A stretch of 20,426 nt of DNA from Alteribacillus sp041949975 (GCF_041949975.1 NZ_JBHFQG010000051.1:1-20426); one strand, 5' to 3'; shown: positions 6,273-14,585, numbered from the stretch's first letter. Numbers and translations are program-made. The notes: generated by a model not told the origin, from the letters alone.

Positions 6273-8222
6273 ATGATAGTTCTTCAGTGCTCTAATATAA
6301 CTAAGTCATATGGTGTAGAAACAATTTTGGATAACGTAAAGCTTGAAATAAAATCTAATGAACGGGTTGCACTAGTCGGTCGTAACGGATCTGGAAAATC
6401 AACCCTTCTTAAAATAATGGCTGGAAAGCTTTCATACGATTCCGGAGAAATTATTACTCCTAAAGATGTCAGGCTCGGTTACCTTGACCAGCATAGCGGT
6501 CTGCAGTCAGACCAGTCTATTTGGGATGAAATGCTTACCGTTTTTACAGAAGTTCAAAAAATGGAGCAGGATTTGCGTCAAATAGAAGAAAAAATAGCTG
6601 ATCCTTCTGTTTATAATGATGAACGAGTTTATGAAAAAATATTAGCCGACTATGATGTACTTCAGCACGCTTTTCGAGAAAAGGGAGGCTATCAATATGA
6701 AGCGGACATCCGCGGTGTCCTTTCTGGATTGAAATTTGGGGATTTTGACTATGACACATCTATAGCTTCTTTAAGCGGCGGGCAAAAGACAAGGCTTGCG
6801 CTAGGGAAACTGCTTTTATCGAAACCGGACCTTTTAATATTAGACGAACCAACAAATCATCTTGATATTGACACCCTGGGATGGCTGGAAAATTATTTGT
6901 CTAATTATAAAGGTGCTGTCTTAATCGTATCCCATGACCGGTATTTTCTCGATAAAATCGTGTCAAAGGTGTATGAAGTAGCCAGAACCAAAACCACACT
7001 GTTCCACGGCAATTACAGCAGTTATCTTGAAGAAAAGGCCCAACGTTATGAACAAGATTTAAAAGCGTTTGAAAAACAGCAAAAAGAAGTAGCAGAGCTT
7101 GAAGATTTCATTCAGCGAAACATTGTTCGTGCTTCTACTTCCAAAAGAGCCCAAAGCCGCCGCAAAAAACTGGAAAAGATGGAATTAATGGACAAGCCGC
7201 AAGGAACAGAAAAGTCGGCGAATTTTTCTTTTGATATTGAACGCCAAAGCGGCAATGAAGTACTGAATATTTCTGAGCTGAGTGTTTCTTACGGAAAAGA
7301 GCCTCCCATTATAAAAGATATGAATTTAGCTGTAAAAAAACAAGAAAGCATTGCACTTATAGGCCCGAATGGCATAGGGAAATCCACCCTTTTAAAAACT
7401 ATTGCCGGAAAAATAGCACCCCTTCAAGGAAACATTGCATTCGGCAGCAAAGTAACGGTTGGATATTACGACCAAGAGCAAGCCGATTTGAATTCGAACA
7501 AAGACGTTCTGCACGAACTGTGGGACGATTATCCGCTCACCCCGGAAAAAGATATTCGAACAGTGCTCGGAAACTTCCTCTTCAGTGGCGAGGACGTCTT
7601 TAAACATGTCTCCGATTTAAGCGGCGGAGAAAAATCCCGGCTTGCATTGGCCAAATTGATGATGAAAAAAGCAAACTTCCTTATTTTTGACGAACCGACA
7701 AACCATCTAGATCTGGACAGTAAAGAAGTATTAGAGTCTGCGCTCCTAGATTATCCAGGTACTCTGTTATTTGTCTCACATGATCGTTACTTCTTAAATC
7801 GCATGGCAACGAAAATTGTGGAGTTAACAGAGAACGGATTACATGAATACCTTGGCGACTACGATTATTATTTAACAAAAAAAGATGAAGAAGATCAACG
7901 CAAGCAGCTTCGCGAACAAAGAGAAGCAAATAATAACAATAAAAATTCTTCTTCTCTAGAAGGCCAAGATAAAGAAGCTTTCAATCTGGACAAAGAAGCA
8001 AAAAGAGAAGCAAGAAAACGAAAAAGAGAAATCGAGAAAATAGAACAGGAAATTGAACAGCTTGAAGAATCCATTGAAGCTCTTGAAGCAGAAATGCTTC
8101 AGCCTGAAGTGTACGAGAGCCGTGAAAAATCAAGAAACATCCAGCAGCAAATCAGTGAAGCTAAAACGTCACTTGATGAAAAAATGAATCGATGGGAATC
8201 TCTTCAACTTGAAGAAGCTTAA
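6273..8222 (+). CDS. ydiF: ABC-F family ATPase YdiF
   Basis: The 649-residue cytosolic protein has two ABC ATPase domains on one chain and no membrane domain, so it belongs to the ABC-F group that acts on the ribosome. Domain 1: Walker A GRNGSGKST (residues 36-44), signature LSGGQ (167-171), DEPTNHLD (191-198). The linker (about 240-315) is highly charged, as expected for the P-site tRNA-interacting motif. Domain 2: GPNGIGKST (364-372), LSGGE (449-453), DEPTNHLD (473-480). A basic/acidic coiled coil fills the C-terminus (about 540-649). AAAGGATG precedes the ATG. Length and position match B. subtilis YdiF. It is divergent from rex. A role in resolving stalled ribosomes or in antibiotic tolerance is inferred from the family only. 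Confidence 0.95.
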   Translation: MIVLQCSNITKSYGVETILDNVKLEIKSNERVALVGRNGSGKSTLLKIMAGKLSYDSGEIITPKDVRLGYLDQHSGLQSDQSIWDEMLTVFTEVQKMEQDLRQIEEKIADPSVYNDERVYEKILADYDVLQHAFREKGGYQYEADIRGVLSGLKFGDFDYDTSIASLSGGQKTRLALGKLLLSKPDLLILDEPTNHLDIDTLGWLENYLSNYKGAVLIVSHDRYFLDKIVSKVYEVARTKTTLFHGNYSSYLEEKAQRYEQDLKAFEKQQKEVAELEDFIQRNIVRASTSKRAQSRRKKLEKMELMDKPQGTEKSANFSFDIERQSGNEVLNISELSVSYGKEPPIIKDMNLAVKKQESIALIGPNGIGKSTLLKTIAGKIAPLQGNIAFGSKVTVGYYDQEQADLNSNKDVLHELWDDYPLTPEKDIRTVLGNFLFSGEDVFKHVSDLSGGEKSRLALAKLMMKKANFLIFDEPTNHLDLDSKEVLESALLDYPGTLLFVSHDRYFLNRMATKIVELTENGLHEYLGDYDYYLTKKDEEDQRKQLREQREANNNNKNSSSLEGQDKEAFNLDKEAKREARKRKREIEKIEQEIEQLEESIEALEAEMLQPEVYESREKSRNIQQQISEAKTSLDEKMNRWESLQLEEA

Positions 8223-8235
8223 TTCCCCACTGAAC

Positions 8236-8265
8236 AAGCTGCCCATCCAAGGGCAGCTTTTATTT
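8236..8265 (+). terminator. ydiF terminator
   Basis: A perfect 9-bp stem (8236-8244 with 8251-8259), six-base loop, then TTTATTTG. It reaches the stop codon of the convergent gene (8260-8262). There is no U-run on the minus side, so it mainly serves ydiF. Confidence 0.8.
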
Positions 8266-10356
8266 GTTCTGTAGAACAGTGACTCGACTTTTATTAAAGG
8301 ACCATACATAGCGAGCACAAAGCAAATAAAACATAGACGTCGAGGCAGCTACTGCACCAGAGTCATTTAACAACAGCAAAAAAACAGATCCAACCGCCCC
8401 CGCTCGAAGAACATCCTGTTGAGAACGCCGCAGTGTGTTTGTTTTCTCAAATAAAAGGTACAGTGCAGCAATAGCGTAGCTTGTTAACAAAAGCTTCGTC
8501 CAGTTCGAATGCATAATAATTTTTATATTCATTTGCATTTTCCTTAAAATAATAGATTGAAGTTCTCCCCAATCTCCATGTAATACTAGTTGAAAAGCAC
8601 TGCCAATGTGAGTCACTTCTCCAAATTGCTGAAATACCCACAGTAATCCCATTAACCCTAAAAACACACTAGTTCCGCTCAGAACTACATGTTTTAGCTT
8701 TAAATTTTTGAAACTTCTCTTTCTAAATACCAGGGTGAAAAACATCAATCCAGAGGCCAGCGTCACTCCTGCATTTTTCCCAAAATGAGGTGACCCGAGG
8801 ATGATTAAATAGATCAGGACCCATCCCCGTATAAATTTCTGATCTTTTTCCAGCATTGGTGTTAAAGACAGTATGGCAGCCGCAGCGAAAAAGCCGCCTA
8901 ATTCGTTTCCGATTCCCCCATACCGAGCCCCAATTAAAGGATCATAGCCGAGATAAGAGCGCTGAATCAATGGAGCACCCATAAAAAGGTCTACAGTCAA
9001 TACAACAAGCATAATACATGATACTATCGATACTGTTTTCTGATTGCCCCATTTCGCCGCCAGTGCACCGCTTCCTACAGAAAATAAGCTCACAGCTGCA
9101 CAATATAAAGGAACAGAGATAGCTTCTCTTCCAAATAATAATGGAGCTAATATAAAGGAAAGAGGTGATATCATCCCTGCAAGCACAGCACTTTTTAATA
9201 AAAAGCTAGCAGTCGTGCTGTTATGCTTGTTGCGCTTCCAACTTACAAAGCCTGCCACTAACAGAATAACTAATAAAGTAATATATGCAGAAAGAATAGA
9301 AGTACGCGTTACATGAATATGGGCTGCCCCAGCTGTTTCACTTTTCATGTCATTCGGTGTACCATGCTTCTTATTAATTATTAAGGGATTGCCATTCCAC
9401 TTTTTCGGTCCTTTCAAGCCAAATGTTTCTAAAATCGAAGGAGCTGCATCTAAACTGCTCCCCAGGTAAGGCTGTTTTACAGTTTGGGAAAAAAGAAAGT
9501 TGGACTTTTCAGCCTCCTGGTCATCCCATTTTACAAACGGCACCATTTTGAAGCCTTTTTCAACACTTTCAGGGGGAGGAGAGCTTCCCAACAGAAAAAT
9601 AGGATGGCCGTCTTTATTTAATTCTTCTATTAATTTAAACAGCTGGATAAAAACTTCATTTTCATTTATGGCAGAAGGATGATTTTGACGGTAGAGATCC
9701 CCCCATTCCACCACCGTCCAAGTAGACGAGTATTGAAGCTCTACGTCTCTTATCCATGCTGCTATATTTTCAGGATCCATCACGTAACCACCCGGTGCAT
9801 TTTTCTCTGCTTTTACCCCAGCATCGCGATTACCTGATGTCTCCCCAAGTTTATCCACAGTATAAAAAGGGGCAAACGAGAAAGATTCCTGATAAAAATC
9901 ACTGTGACCTATAAAGCTGGTATGTACTCCATTGGATTGTAATATGTCACCTAGTATCCCTATTTCAGCTTGATGAGTCGTCTTCTTGTTTTCATTTTTA
10001 TATTCAGCAAAGTTTGAGATAACATATTTATTTTCAAAGTCATTCATTTTATGCTTAAACATAAGCGGATGGAATGTTTCTTCGTTACTGACGGCAGGCG
10101 TCCCAGAGCTTAACGTCAATGTTTCACTTAGTGGGGATACACGGCCTTCTGTTACTCGATTTAAAGCAATCGCAGATGCATTTGTCCACAGCTCAACATC
10201 TTCTTGTTCCATCAGCTCAAAAAAACCTTCTATGGAGAGTCCAGGAACTAAAATAAGAACAGCATGGTCATTACCCTTCTCACTATCTTCACTGAATACA
10301 GGAGCAGAAATCATAACTATTAAAGTCATCCACAGAAGAAATAACGTTTTTCTCAC
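8260..10356 (-). CDS. Secreted alkaline-phosphatase-like domain fused to polytopic membrane domain, function unknown
   Basis: I cannot name this 698-residue protein. It opens with a signal peptide (hydrophobic residues 4-18, probable cleavage after APVFS near 22). Residues 30-330 form an extracytoplasmic domain with features of the alkaline phosphatase superfamily (VLILVPGLS, LTLSSGTPA, LGDILQSNGVHTSFIG), but the usual metal-binding Asp after the first strand and the late DHG motif are not seen; the corresponding late segment reads FLLGSSPPPE. About ten membrane helices follow from residue 352. Conserved-looking motifs are YDPLIGARYGGIGNE (471-485) and LNDSGAVAAST (663-673). The GTG start is preceded by AAAGGAAGG at about 12 bases. 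It is absent from this position in B. subtilis and sits between ydiF and a DnaA-box cluster. A transporter or envelope-polymer role is only a guess. Confidence 0.75.
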   Translation of the reverse strand: MRKTLFLLWMTLIVMISAPVFSEDSEKGNDHAVLILVPGLSIEGFFELMEQEDVELWTNASAIALNRVTEGRVSPLSETLTLSSGTPAVSNEETFHPLMFKHKMNDFENKYVISNFAEYKNENKKTTHQAEIGILGDILQSNGVHTSFIGHSDFYQESFSFAPFYTVDKLGETSGNRDAGVKAEKNAPGGYVMDPENIAAWIRDVELQYSSTWTVVEWGDLYRQNHPSAINENEVFIQLFKLIEELNKDGHPIFLLGSSPPPESVEKGFKMVPFVKWDDQEAEKSNFLFSQTVKQPYLGSSLDAAPSILETFGLKGPKKWNGNPLIINKKHGTPNDMKSETAGAAHIHVTRTSILSAYITLLVILLVAGFVSWKRNKHNSTTASFLLKSAVLAGMISPLSFILAPLLFGREAISVPLYCAAVSLFSVGSGALAAKWGNQKTVSIVSCIMLVVLTVDLFMGAPLIQRSYLGYDPLIGARYGGIGNELGGFFAAAAILSLTPMLEKDQKFIRGWVLIYLIILGSPHFGKNAGVTLASGLMFFTLVFRKRSFKNLKLKHVVLSGTSVFLGLMGLLWVFQQFGEVTHIGSAFQLVLHGDWGELQSIILRKMQMNIKIIMHSNWTKLLLTSYAIAALYLLFEKTNTLRRSQQDVLRAGAVGSVFLLLLNDSGAVAASTSMFYLLCARYVWSFNKSRVTVLQNK

Positions 10357-10390
10357 TATTATATGATTCCTTCCTTTCAGAATTTTTCAA

Positions 10391-10796
10391 CTATCCACAC
10401 TATCAACAGACTTATCAACATAATGGTAGCTTTATACTGAGGTTTTTTTAGATTTATACACAAAACACTAAACTTATCCACAAGGTTGTTGTTAACAACT
10501 TCATTATTTACGGTTTTAGTCTTCTAAATACTTCTCCACATTATCCACAATCATTTTATCTCCATTTTATATATTGTTATTACTAGATTGTGATACCACC
10601 TGCTTTCTTATAGTGTGTTCCTTAAAATGCTATGCTTAAGAACAAAAGCGCAAGCGCCCTGTTCAGCCTCGACAGGTAAATGTTCTTCAGTCATGAAAGG
10701 CGCTCTTTGCCTTTCATGACTGGAGGTTATTTAACCCCGAGAGGCTGGGCGCTGAGGCTAGACGCGGATCAAACAATATGGAGATAGTTATCCACA
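10391..10796. promoter_or_regulatory. DnaA-box cluster in the tsaD-ydiF interval
   Basis: Boxes matching TTATNCACA perfectly lie at 10454-10462, 10474-10482, 10541-10549 and 10788-10796. One-mismatch or two-mismatch copies lie at 10391-10399, 10400-10408, 10412-10420 and 10532-10540. All eight point the same way. A 12-bp palindrome, GTTGTTAACAAC, is at 10488-10499. From memory, the B. subtilis gcp-ydiF interval is one of the DnaA-box clusters bound in vivo, so a conserved DnaA-binding (titration) locus is the likely reading. There are no dnaA or dnaN genes, so it is not oriC. Confidence 0.8.
10643..10765. repeat. Palindromic intergenic repeat of Bacillaceae type
   Basis: A GC-rich block in AT-rich surroundings with nested symmetry. 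An outer stem pairs 10653-10659 and 10664-10670 with 10741-10753. A perfect 14-bp inner stem pairs 10688-10701 with 10709-10722 around a 7-base loop. It begins AAAAGCGCAAGCGCCC and ends GGCTAGACGC. I recall very similar dispersed elements between genes in many Bacillaceae genomes; copy number cannot be checked here. It splits the DnaA-box cluster. Confidence 0.65.
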
Positions 10797-10825
10797 ACTT
10801 GTAAAAACATAATTTCCTAAACAAT

Positions 10826-10857
10826 AAAAAAAGCTTGACCTTATGTTAAGGCCAAGC
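10826..10857 (-). terminator. Terminator overlapping the end of tsaD
   Basis: On the minus strand an 11-bp stem (10847-10857 with 10833-10843, one G-U pair), a 3-base loop and T7. The tsaD stop codon (10841-10843) lies inside the stem, so the last codons form the hairpin. Confidence 0.85.
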
Positions 10858-11869
10858 CTGGTACACCGTTTAAATCCCAACCGGCAGTCTTATTCTTTTT
10901 CCATTGCACATGGGCTGCAGCTCCAATCATCGCAGCATTATCTGTGCAAAGATTGAAAGGGGGAATGGTCAGTTCCACCGAAGAGGAAGAAAATATTTCT
11001 TCCATAGCTGAACGAAGCCCCTTATTTGCAGCCACTCCTCCTGCTAACACTACTTGTTTTACTTGATAATGTTCGGCTGCACGTTTCGTTTTTTCAGTTA
11101 GCACCTTAATAACACTTTGCTGAAAACTAGCAGCCAAATCTTCAGGCTGTATGATCTCTCCCCGCTGTTTTGCATTGTGAAGAGTATTAATAACAGCTGA
11201 TTTGAGTCCGCTAAAGCTGAAATCGTACGAGTCAGGCTCAAGCCAGGCGATCGGTAAGTCTAGGTTGGGGATTCCTTCAGCTGCTAGTTTATCAATAAAT
11301 GGACCACCTGGATAAGGGAGCTCTAATGTACGGGCTACCTTATCATAAGCCTCCCCTGCTGCATCATCTCTCGTTTCTCCAATCACTTCATATTCGCCTT
11401 CTTCTCTAAGCAATACGAGTTCGGTGTGACCGCCAGACACAACAAGGGCAAGCGCAGGATAACACCATGGTCTTTCCAGCCGGGCTGCCTGTATGTGGCC
11501 GGAAATATGATGAACCGGCAGTAGGGGAAGTCCTCGAGCGTAAGCTATTGCTTTAGCTGCATTGACTCCGACTAATAGAGCGCCTACCAAGCCAGGACCT
11601 TCTGTCACAGCTACGGCATCTAGCTCTTCAAAAGTAATTTCTGCTTTCTCCATGGCTTCTTCAATAATATACGTAATATTTTCTGTATGATGGCGGGAAG
11701 CAAGTTCAGGAACCACTCCACCAAACCGCTTATGGCTTTCTATTTGTGAGGCGACCACGTTAGATAAAATCTTTGAACCGCCTTTAACTACAGCTGCAGC
11801 TGTTTCATCACAGCTTGTCTCAACAGCTAAAATAATTTCATTTTCTTTTTGCTGAATTTTTGTATTCAT
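10841..11869 (-). CDS. tsaD: tRNA N6-threonylcarbamoyladenosine transferase TsaD
   Basis: The 342-residue enzyme transfers threonylcarbamoyl from TC-AMP to A37 of ANN-decoding tRNAs, working in a complex with TsaB and TsaE. ASKHA-fold marks are ETSCDETAAAVV near the N-terminus, the metal-binding HHISGHI, GGHTELV, the AGEAYDKVAR region, FSGLKSAV, AGGVAANKGLR and the C-terminal CTDNAAMIGAA. Length fits the family (about 340). The start at 11869 overlaps the rimI end by 32 bases; the ribosome binding site (GTGGGTG) is weak, consistent with translational coupling. Last gene of the thiL operon, with the terminator overlapping its stop. Formerly called gcp or ydiE. Confidence 0.98.
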   Translation of the reverse strand: MNTKIQQKENEIILAVETSCDETAAAVVKGGSKILSNVVASQIESHKRFGGVVPELASRHHTENITYIIEEAMEKAEITFEELDAVAVTEGPGLVGALLVGVNAAKAIAYARGLPLLPVHHISGHIQAARLERPWCYPALALVVSGGHTELVLLREEGEYEVIGETRDDAAGEAYDKVARTLELPYPGGPFIDKLAAEGIPNLDLPIAWLEPDSYDFSFSGLKSAVINTLHNAKQRGEIIQPEDLAASFQQSVIKVLTEKTKRAAEHYQVKQVVLAGGVAANKGLRSAMEEIFSSSSVELTIPPFNLCTDNAAMIGAAAHVQWKKNKTAGWDLNGVPGLALT

Positions 11870-12317
11870 CTATATTCACCCACATGACCAGAGCATCTTC
11901 CTGGTTATCCGTATAATAGTTTTTTCTTATACCGCCAGATTGAAAACCTAATTTTTTATAAAGGGATTGAGCTGTTTGATTGCTTACCCTTACTTCAAGT
12001 GACATCGTCTTAGCTCCATAAGCAGATGCCATCTCTAACGCATTTACAAGAAGAGTCTCTCCCATTTTTTTTCCTCGGTAAGAAGAATGAACAGCTATAT
12101 TTGTAATATGCGCTTCATCTATAATGATCCATACTCCGCAGTAACCAATTACTTCTTTATCGTACTCTGCTACTAAGTAGTGAGCAAATTGGTTGTTGGT
12201 TAATTCATTAACAAAGGCATATCTAGTCCACGGAATTTGGAATGCATCATGTTCTACACGAAGTACTCCCTCCAAATCTTCCTCCTCCATAAAACGAATC
12301 ACCGGAAAATTACTCAT
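11838..12317 (-). CDS. rimI: RimI-like ribosomal-protein N-acetyltransferase (GNAT)
   Basis: The 159-residue GNAT acetyltransferase is of the RimI type, which acetylates the N-terminal residue of ribosomal protein S18 in E. coli. The acetyl-CoA loop is visible in ITNIAVHSSYRGKKMGETLL, and the family signature SLEVRVSNQTAQSLYKKLGF, then GGIRKNYYTDNQEDALVMW, follows. The start at 12317 (MSNFPVIRF) was chosen because GAGGG lies upstream and it gives the usual size; two in-frame ATGs at 12335 and 12344 lie within tsaB and have no ribosome binding site. It overlaps the tsaB end by eight bases. Clustering with tsaB and tsaD is typical; the true substrate here is inferred from the family. Confidence 0.93.
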   Translation of the reverse strand: MSNFPVIRFMEEEDLEGVLRVEHDAFQIPWTRYAFVNELTNNQFAHYLVAEYDKEVIGYCGVWIIIDEAHITNIAVHSSYRGKKMGETLLVNALEMASAYGAKTMSLEVRVSNQTAQSLYKKLGFQSGGIRKNYYTDNQEDALVMWVNIDEYKNSAKRK

Positions 12318-13020
12318 CAGTCTTTTTTCCCTCATTCGCCGCATGCCAGTTCTTTTCTGCTTCTGTTAATTGCGTGTATTCTGGAACCAGCGCGTGTGCA
12401 GAAATAGACTCTTCTTGATTCCAAGCAATATCGAGAAGTTCACTTGGCTTGGGGATACCCTCGGTTGAATCTCCATATACGGCCTGGACACCCAGTTTGT
12501 GATCAATAGATTCTTTATGTTTATTTAAATCCTGGCTTAAAAACAACAGAGGCACCTGTTTTTCTTTCAACATTTCCAGCCAATCTTCAAGGAGAATAAT
12601 TCTGTCCTTTTCTATTTCTTTGATAAAACCATTTTCCCATTTATATAAGCCCGTATATACTTGACCTCTTCTCGCATCCATAAAAGGACAAATACATCCA
12701 TTGAAGTGCTTCCCATTACGTGCAAGCATATGTAGGCTCGATATTCCATATACGGGAATATTTAATGCCCACGCTAAAGATTTTGCCGTTGTCACCCCGA
12801 TGCGGACTCCTGTGTATGAACCAGGACCTTTTGCAACAGCAATTGCATCGAGTTCATGAGGTTTTACATTAAGCTCCTGTAACAATTGATCTATAGAGGG
12901 CATTAATCGAAGAGAATGGTTTTTCTTAAAATTCGTTATATACTCCCCCAGTAAATCTTCATCTTGTCCCAAAGCAACTCCCATCACATGAGTAGACGTA
13001 TCAATCGCTAATACTTTCAT
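12310..13020 (-). CDS. tsaB: TsaB, t6A synthesis scaffold/partner of TsaD
   Basis: The 236-residue protein is the inactive ASKHA-fold partner of TsaD in t6A synthesis. It begins MKVLAIDTSTHVMGVALG and carries AVAKGPGSYTGVRIGVTTAK, the segment most conserved in TsaB. The start at 13020 is chosen from AAGGAG ten bases upstream and from homology; the open frame extends upstream to 13062 but that extension lies in tsaE and has no ribosome binding site. It overlaps the tsaE 3' end by 20 bases, so the pair is probably translationally coupled. Formerly ydiC/yeaZ. Confidence 0.97.
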   Translation of the reverse strand: MKVLAIDTSTHVMGVALGQDEDLLGEYITNFKKNHSLRLMPSIDQLLQELNVKPHELDAIAVAKGPGSYTGVRIGVTTAKSLAWALNIPVYGISSLHMLARNGKHFNGCICPFMDARRGQVYTGLYKWENGFIKEIEKDRIILLEDWLEMLKEKQVPLLFLSQDLNKHKESIDHKLGVQAVYGDSTEGIPKPSELLDIAWNQEESISAHALVPEYTQLTEAEKNWHAANEGKKTDE

Positions 13021-13474
13021 TTTTTTGCAGCTCCTTGCATAATCCGTTAAACCTTTCACCATATGCTATCAACTGTATAGACCTATTCGATTCATTTATT
13101 CTATTTATAGATATTTCTAATCTTTTGTCAGGCAGCATATCTTTTATTTTTTCCGGCCACTCAATAACACAAATGCCTTCTCCTTCTAAGTATTCTTCTA
13201 GCCCTAATTCTTCTGCTTCCTCTTCTTCTAAACGATAAACATCCATATGATAAAGCGGCAAAGTTCCTTCATATTCTTTGATAATAGTAAAAGTAGGGCT
13301 GTTGACTACTTTTTTTACTTCTAATGCCAAAGCAATTCCTTTTGTAAAATGAGTTTTTCCAGCACCCAGTTCACCATTTAACGTTAACACATCGCCGCCT
13401 TTTAAGTAACGGCCTATATTTTGAGCTATATTTATCGTTTCATCTGTAGAGGTACTTAAAAACTTCAGCTCCAT
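13001..13474 (-). CDS. tsaE: TsaE, ATPase of the t6A complex
   Basis: The 157-residue P-loop ATPase activates the TsaB-TsaD complex during t6A synthesis. Walker A is GELGAGKTHFTKG; NSPTFTIIKEY (switch region) and LYHMDVYRL (Walker B region) follow, as in YdiB/YjeE. The C-terminal tail is longer than the core and overlaps tsaB. The start at 13474 (MELKFLSTS) has AGGTGA eight bases upstream. A frame extension up to an ATG at 13513, which abuts the thiL stop, has no ribosome binding site and does not match the family N-terminus. Confidence 0.96.
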   Translation of the reverse strand: MELKFLSTSTDETINIAQNIGRYLKGGDVLTLNGELGAGKTHFTKGIALALEVKKVVNSPTFTIIKEYEGTLPLYHMDVYRLEEEEAEELGLEEYLEGEGICVIEWPEKIKDMLPDKRLEISINRINESNRSIQLIAYGERFNGLCKELQKNESISD

Positions 13475-13513
13475 CCTCTGTTCACCTGACTTTCTCCTGT
13501 ACTTCAGATCCAT

Positions 13514-14506
13514 CTAATAATTTTTGAAGTGATTATACCCTTCTTTTTGTAAAGAGATTTTTTTATCATCGTCTATTAAGGTAACAGAAGGCCGCCCTTC
13601 TGTTACACGTCCTATCTCATATATGAGCATGCCTTCACTTTTCATAGCATCCTGCAGTTTAGGCCAGTTCTTTTCATTAACCGTACCAATAAGCTCAAAA
13701 TCTTCTCCCCCGTACAAAATCCACTTCCAATATCTTTCATCTGAAAACATTAGAAGTTCTTCTGCTACTGGGATCTGGTTTTTAAAAAGCTCGATCGCTG
13801 TACCACTTGCATCAGCAATTTCGAATGCTTCGCTTGCAAGACCATCACTAATATCGTTTAAAGCAATTCCTGCGTGAAGCTTCAATGCAGTACGCCCGGC
13901 TGCTACTTTCGGTATTGGTTTTTGGTGATGAGCTAATAGGACTTTTTCTGTTTCATTAAATTCGGAGAGGCGTCCTTTATTTAATAATAACTGCAGACCG
14001 GCTGCCGATCTCCCTGTGGGATTGGTAAGGAAGACATAGTCACCCGGTTTCGCATTTCGTCTAACTAACTGAGCGTCTTTTTCTACTTTCCCATAAACGA
14101 TAATAGAAATCATAAGATTATGCGGAGAAGATACAGTATCTCCCCCAATCATGTCCATTTGATACTGAGCTCCTAAATCAGTCATTCCTTTATAAATACC
14201 TTTTAATTCTTTATCTGACCAGGTAGCAGGAACGGCTATCGATACCATATAAAACACAGGGATTCCTCCCATGGCAGCAATATCACTAATATTAACTGCC
14301 AATGCTTTATGGCCGATGTCCTCTGGACTCATTGTCTTTTTTTTAAAATGAATATCTTCTATCATGGTGTCCACACAAAGAAGCTGATTGTATTCCAAAT
14401 CTGCAGCATAAACAGCTGCATCATCTCCAATGCCTTCTAATAGGCTGTTTTGAAAATGATACTTGGGCGTATGCTCGCGAATCCATTCAAACTCATCCTT
14501 TGGCAC
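13514..14506 (-). CDS. thiL: Thiamine-monophosphate kinase ThiL
   Basis: The enzyme phosphorylates thiamine monophosphate to thiamine pyrophosphate, the last step of cofactor synthesis. Visible marks are GIGDDAAV near the N-terminus (Mg-ATP binding), VDTMIEDIHF, ALAVNISDIAAMGG and the later NDISDGLASE and LYGGEDFELIG motifs, in family order. Length is about 330 residues. Two GTG starts compete: 14515 abuts the AAGGG-like ribosome binding site, whereas 14506 lies six bases behind it and gives MPKDEFEW, closer to other ThiL N-termini; I prefer 14506. It is the first gene of the thiL-tsaE-tsaB-rimI-tsaD operon, with a promoter at 14556-14585. Confidence 0.95.
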   Translation of the reverse strand: MPKDEFEWIREHTPKYHFQNSLLEGIGDDAAVYAADLEYNQLLCVDTMIEDIHFKKKTMSPEDIGHKALAVNISDIAAMGGIPVFYMVSIAVPATWSDKELKGIYKGMTDLGAQYQMDMIGGDTVSSPHNLMISIIVYGKVEKDAQLVRRNAKPGDYVFLTNPTGRSAAGLQLLLNKGRLSEFNETEKVLLAHHQKPIPKVAAGRTALKLHAGIALNDISDGLASEAFEIADASGTAIELFKNQIPVAEELLMFSDERYWKWILYGGEDFELIGTVNEKNWPKLQDAMKSEGMLIYEIGRVTEGRPSVTLIDDDKKISLQKEGYNHFKNY

Positions 14507-14555
14507 AGCTCTCACCCTTATACAAGTTGGTTTCTTTTAGTTTAACGTATTCGTT

Positions 14556-14585
14556 ATAATAAATCATTGTTTGTATCTTCTTCAA
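14556..14585 (-). promoter_or_regulatory. Promoter of thiL-tsaEB-rimI-tsaD operon
   Basis: Minus strand -35 TTGAAG (14580-14585), 18 bp, -10 TATTAT (14556-14561), about 50 bases upstream of thiL and downstream of the tRNA terminator. No TPP riboswitch is seen; the leader is too short for one. Confidence 0.6.

Noticed and set aside
10391..10796. Replication origin oriC
   Set aside because: No dnaA, dnaN, rpmH or gidA neighbourhood is present and no clear AT-rich unwinding element with DnaA-trio was identified; a secondary DnaA-binding locus fits better.
10621..10800. CRISPR array or riboswitch
   Set aside because: The repeats are inverted, not regularly spaced direct repeats, and no known riboswitch core was recognised.
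14507..14555. TPP riboswitch in front of thiL
   Set aside because: The leader is about 45 bases with no CUGAGA or related thi-box sequence.
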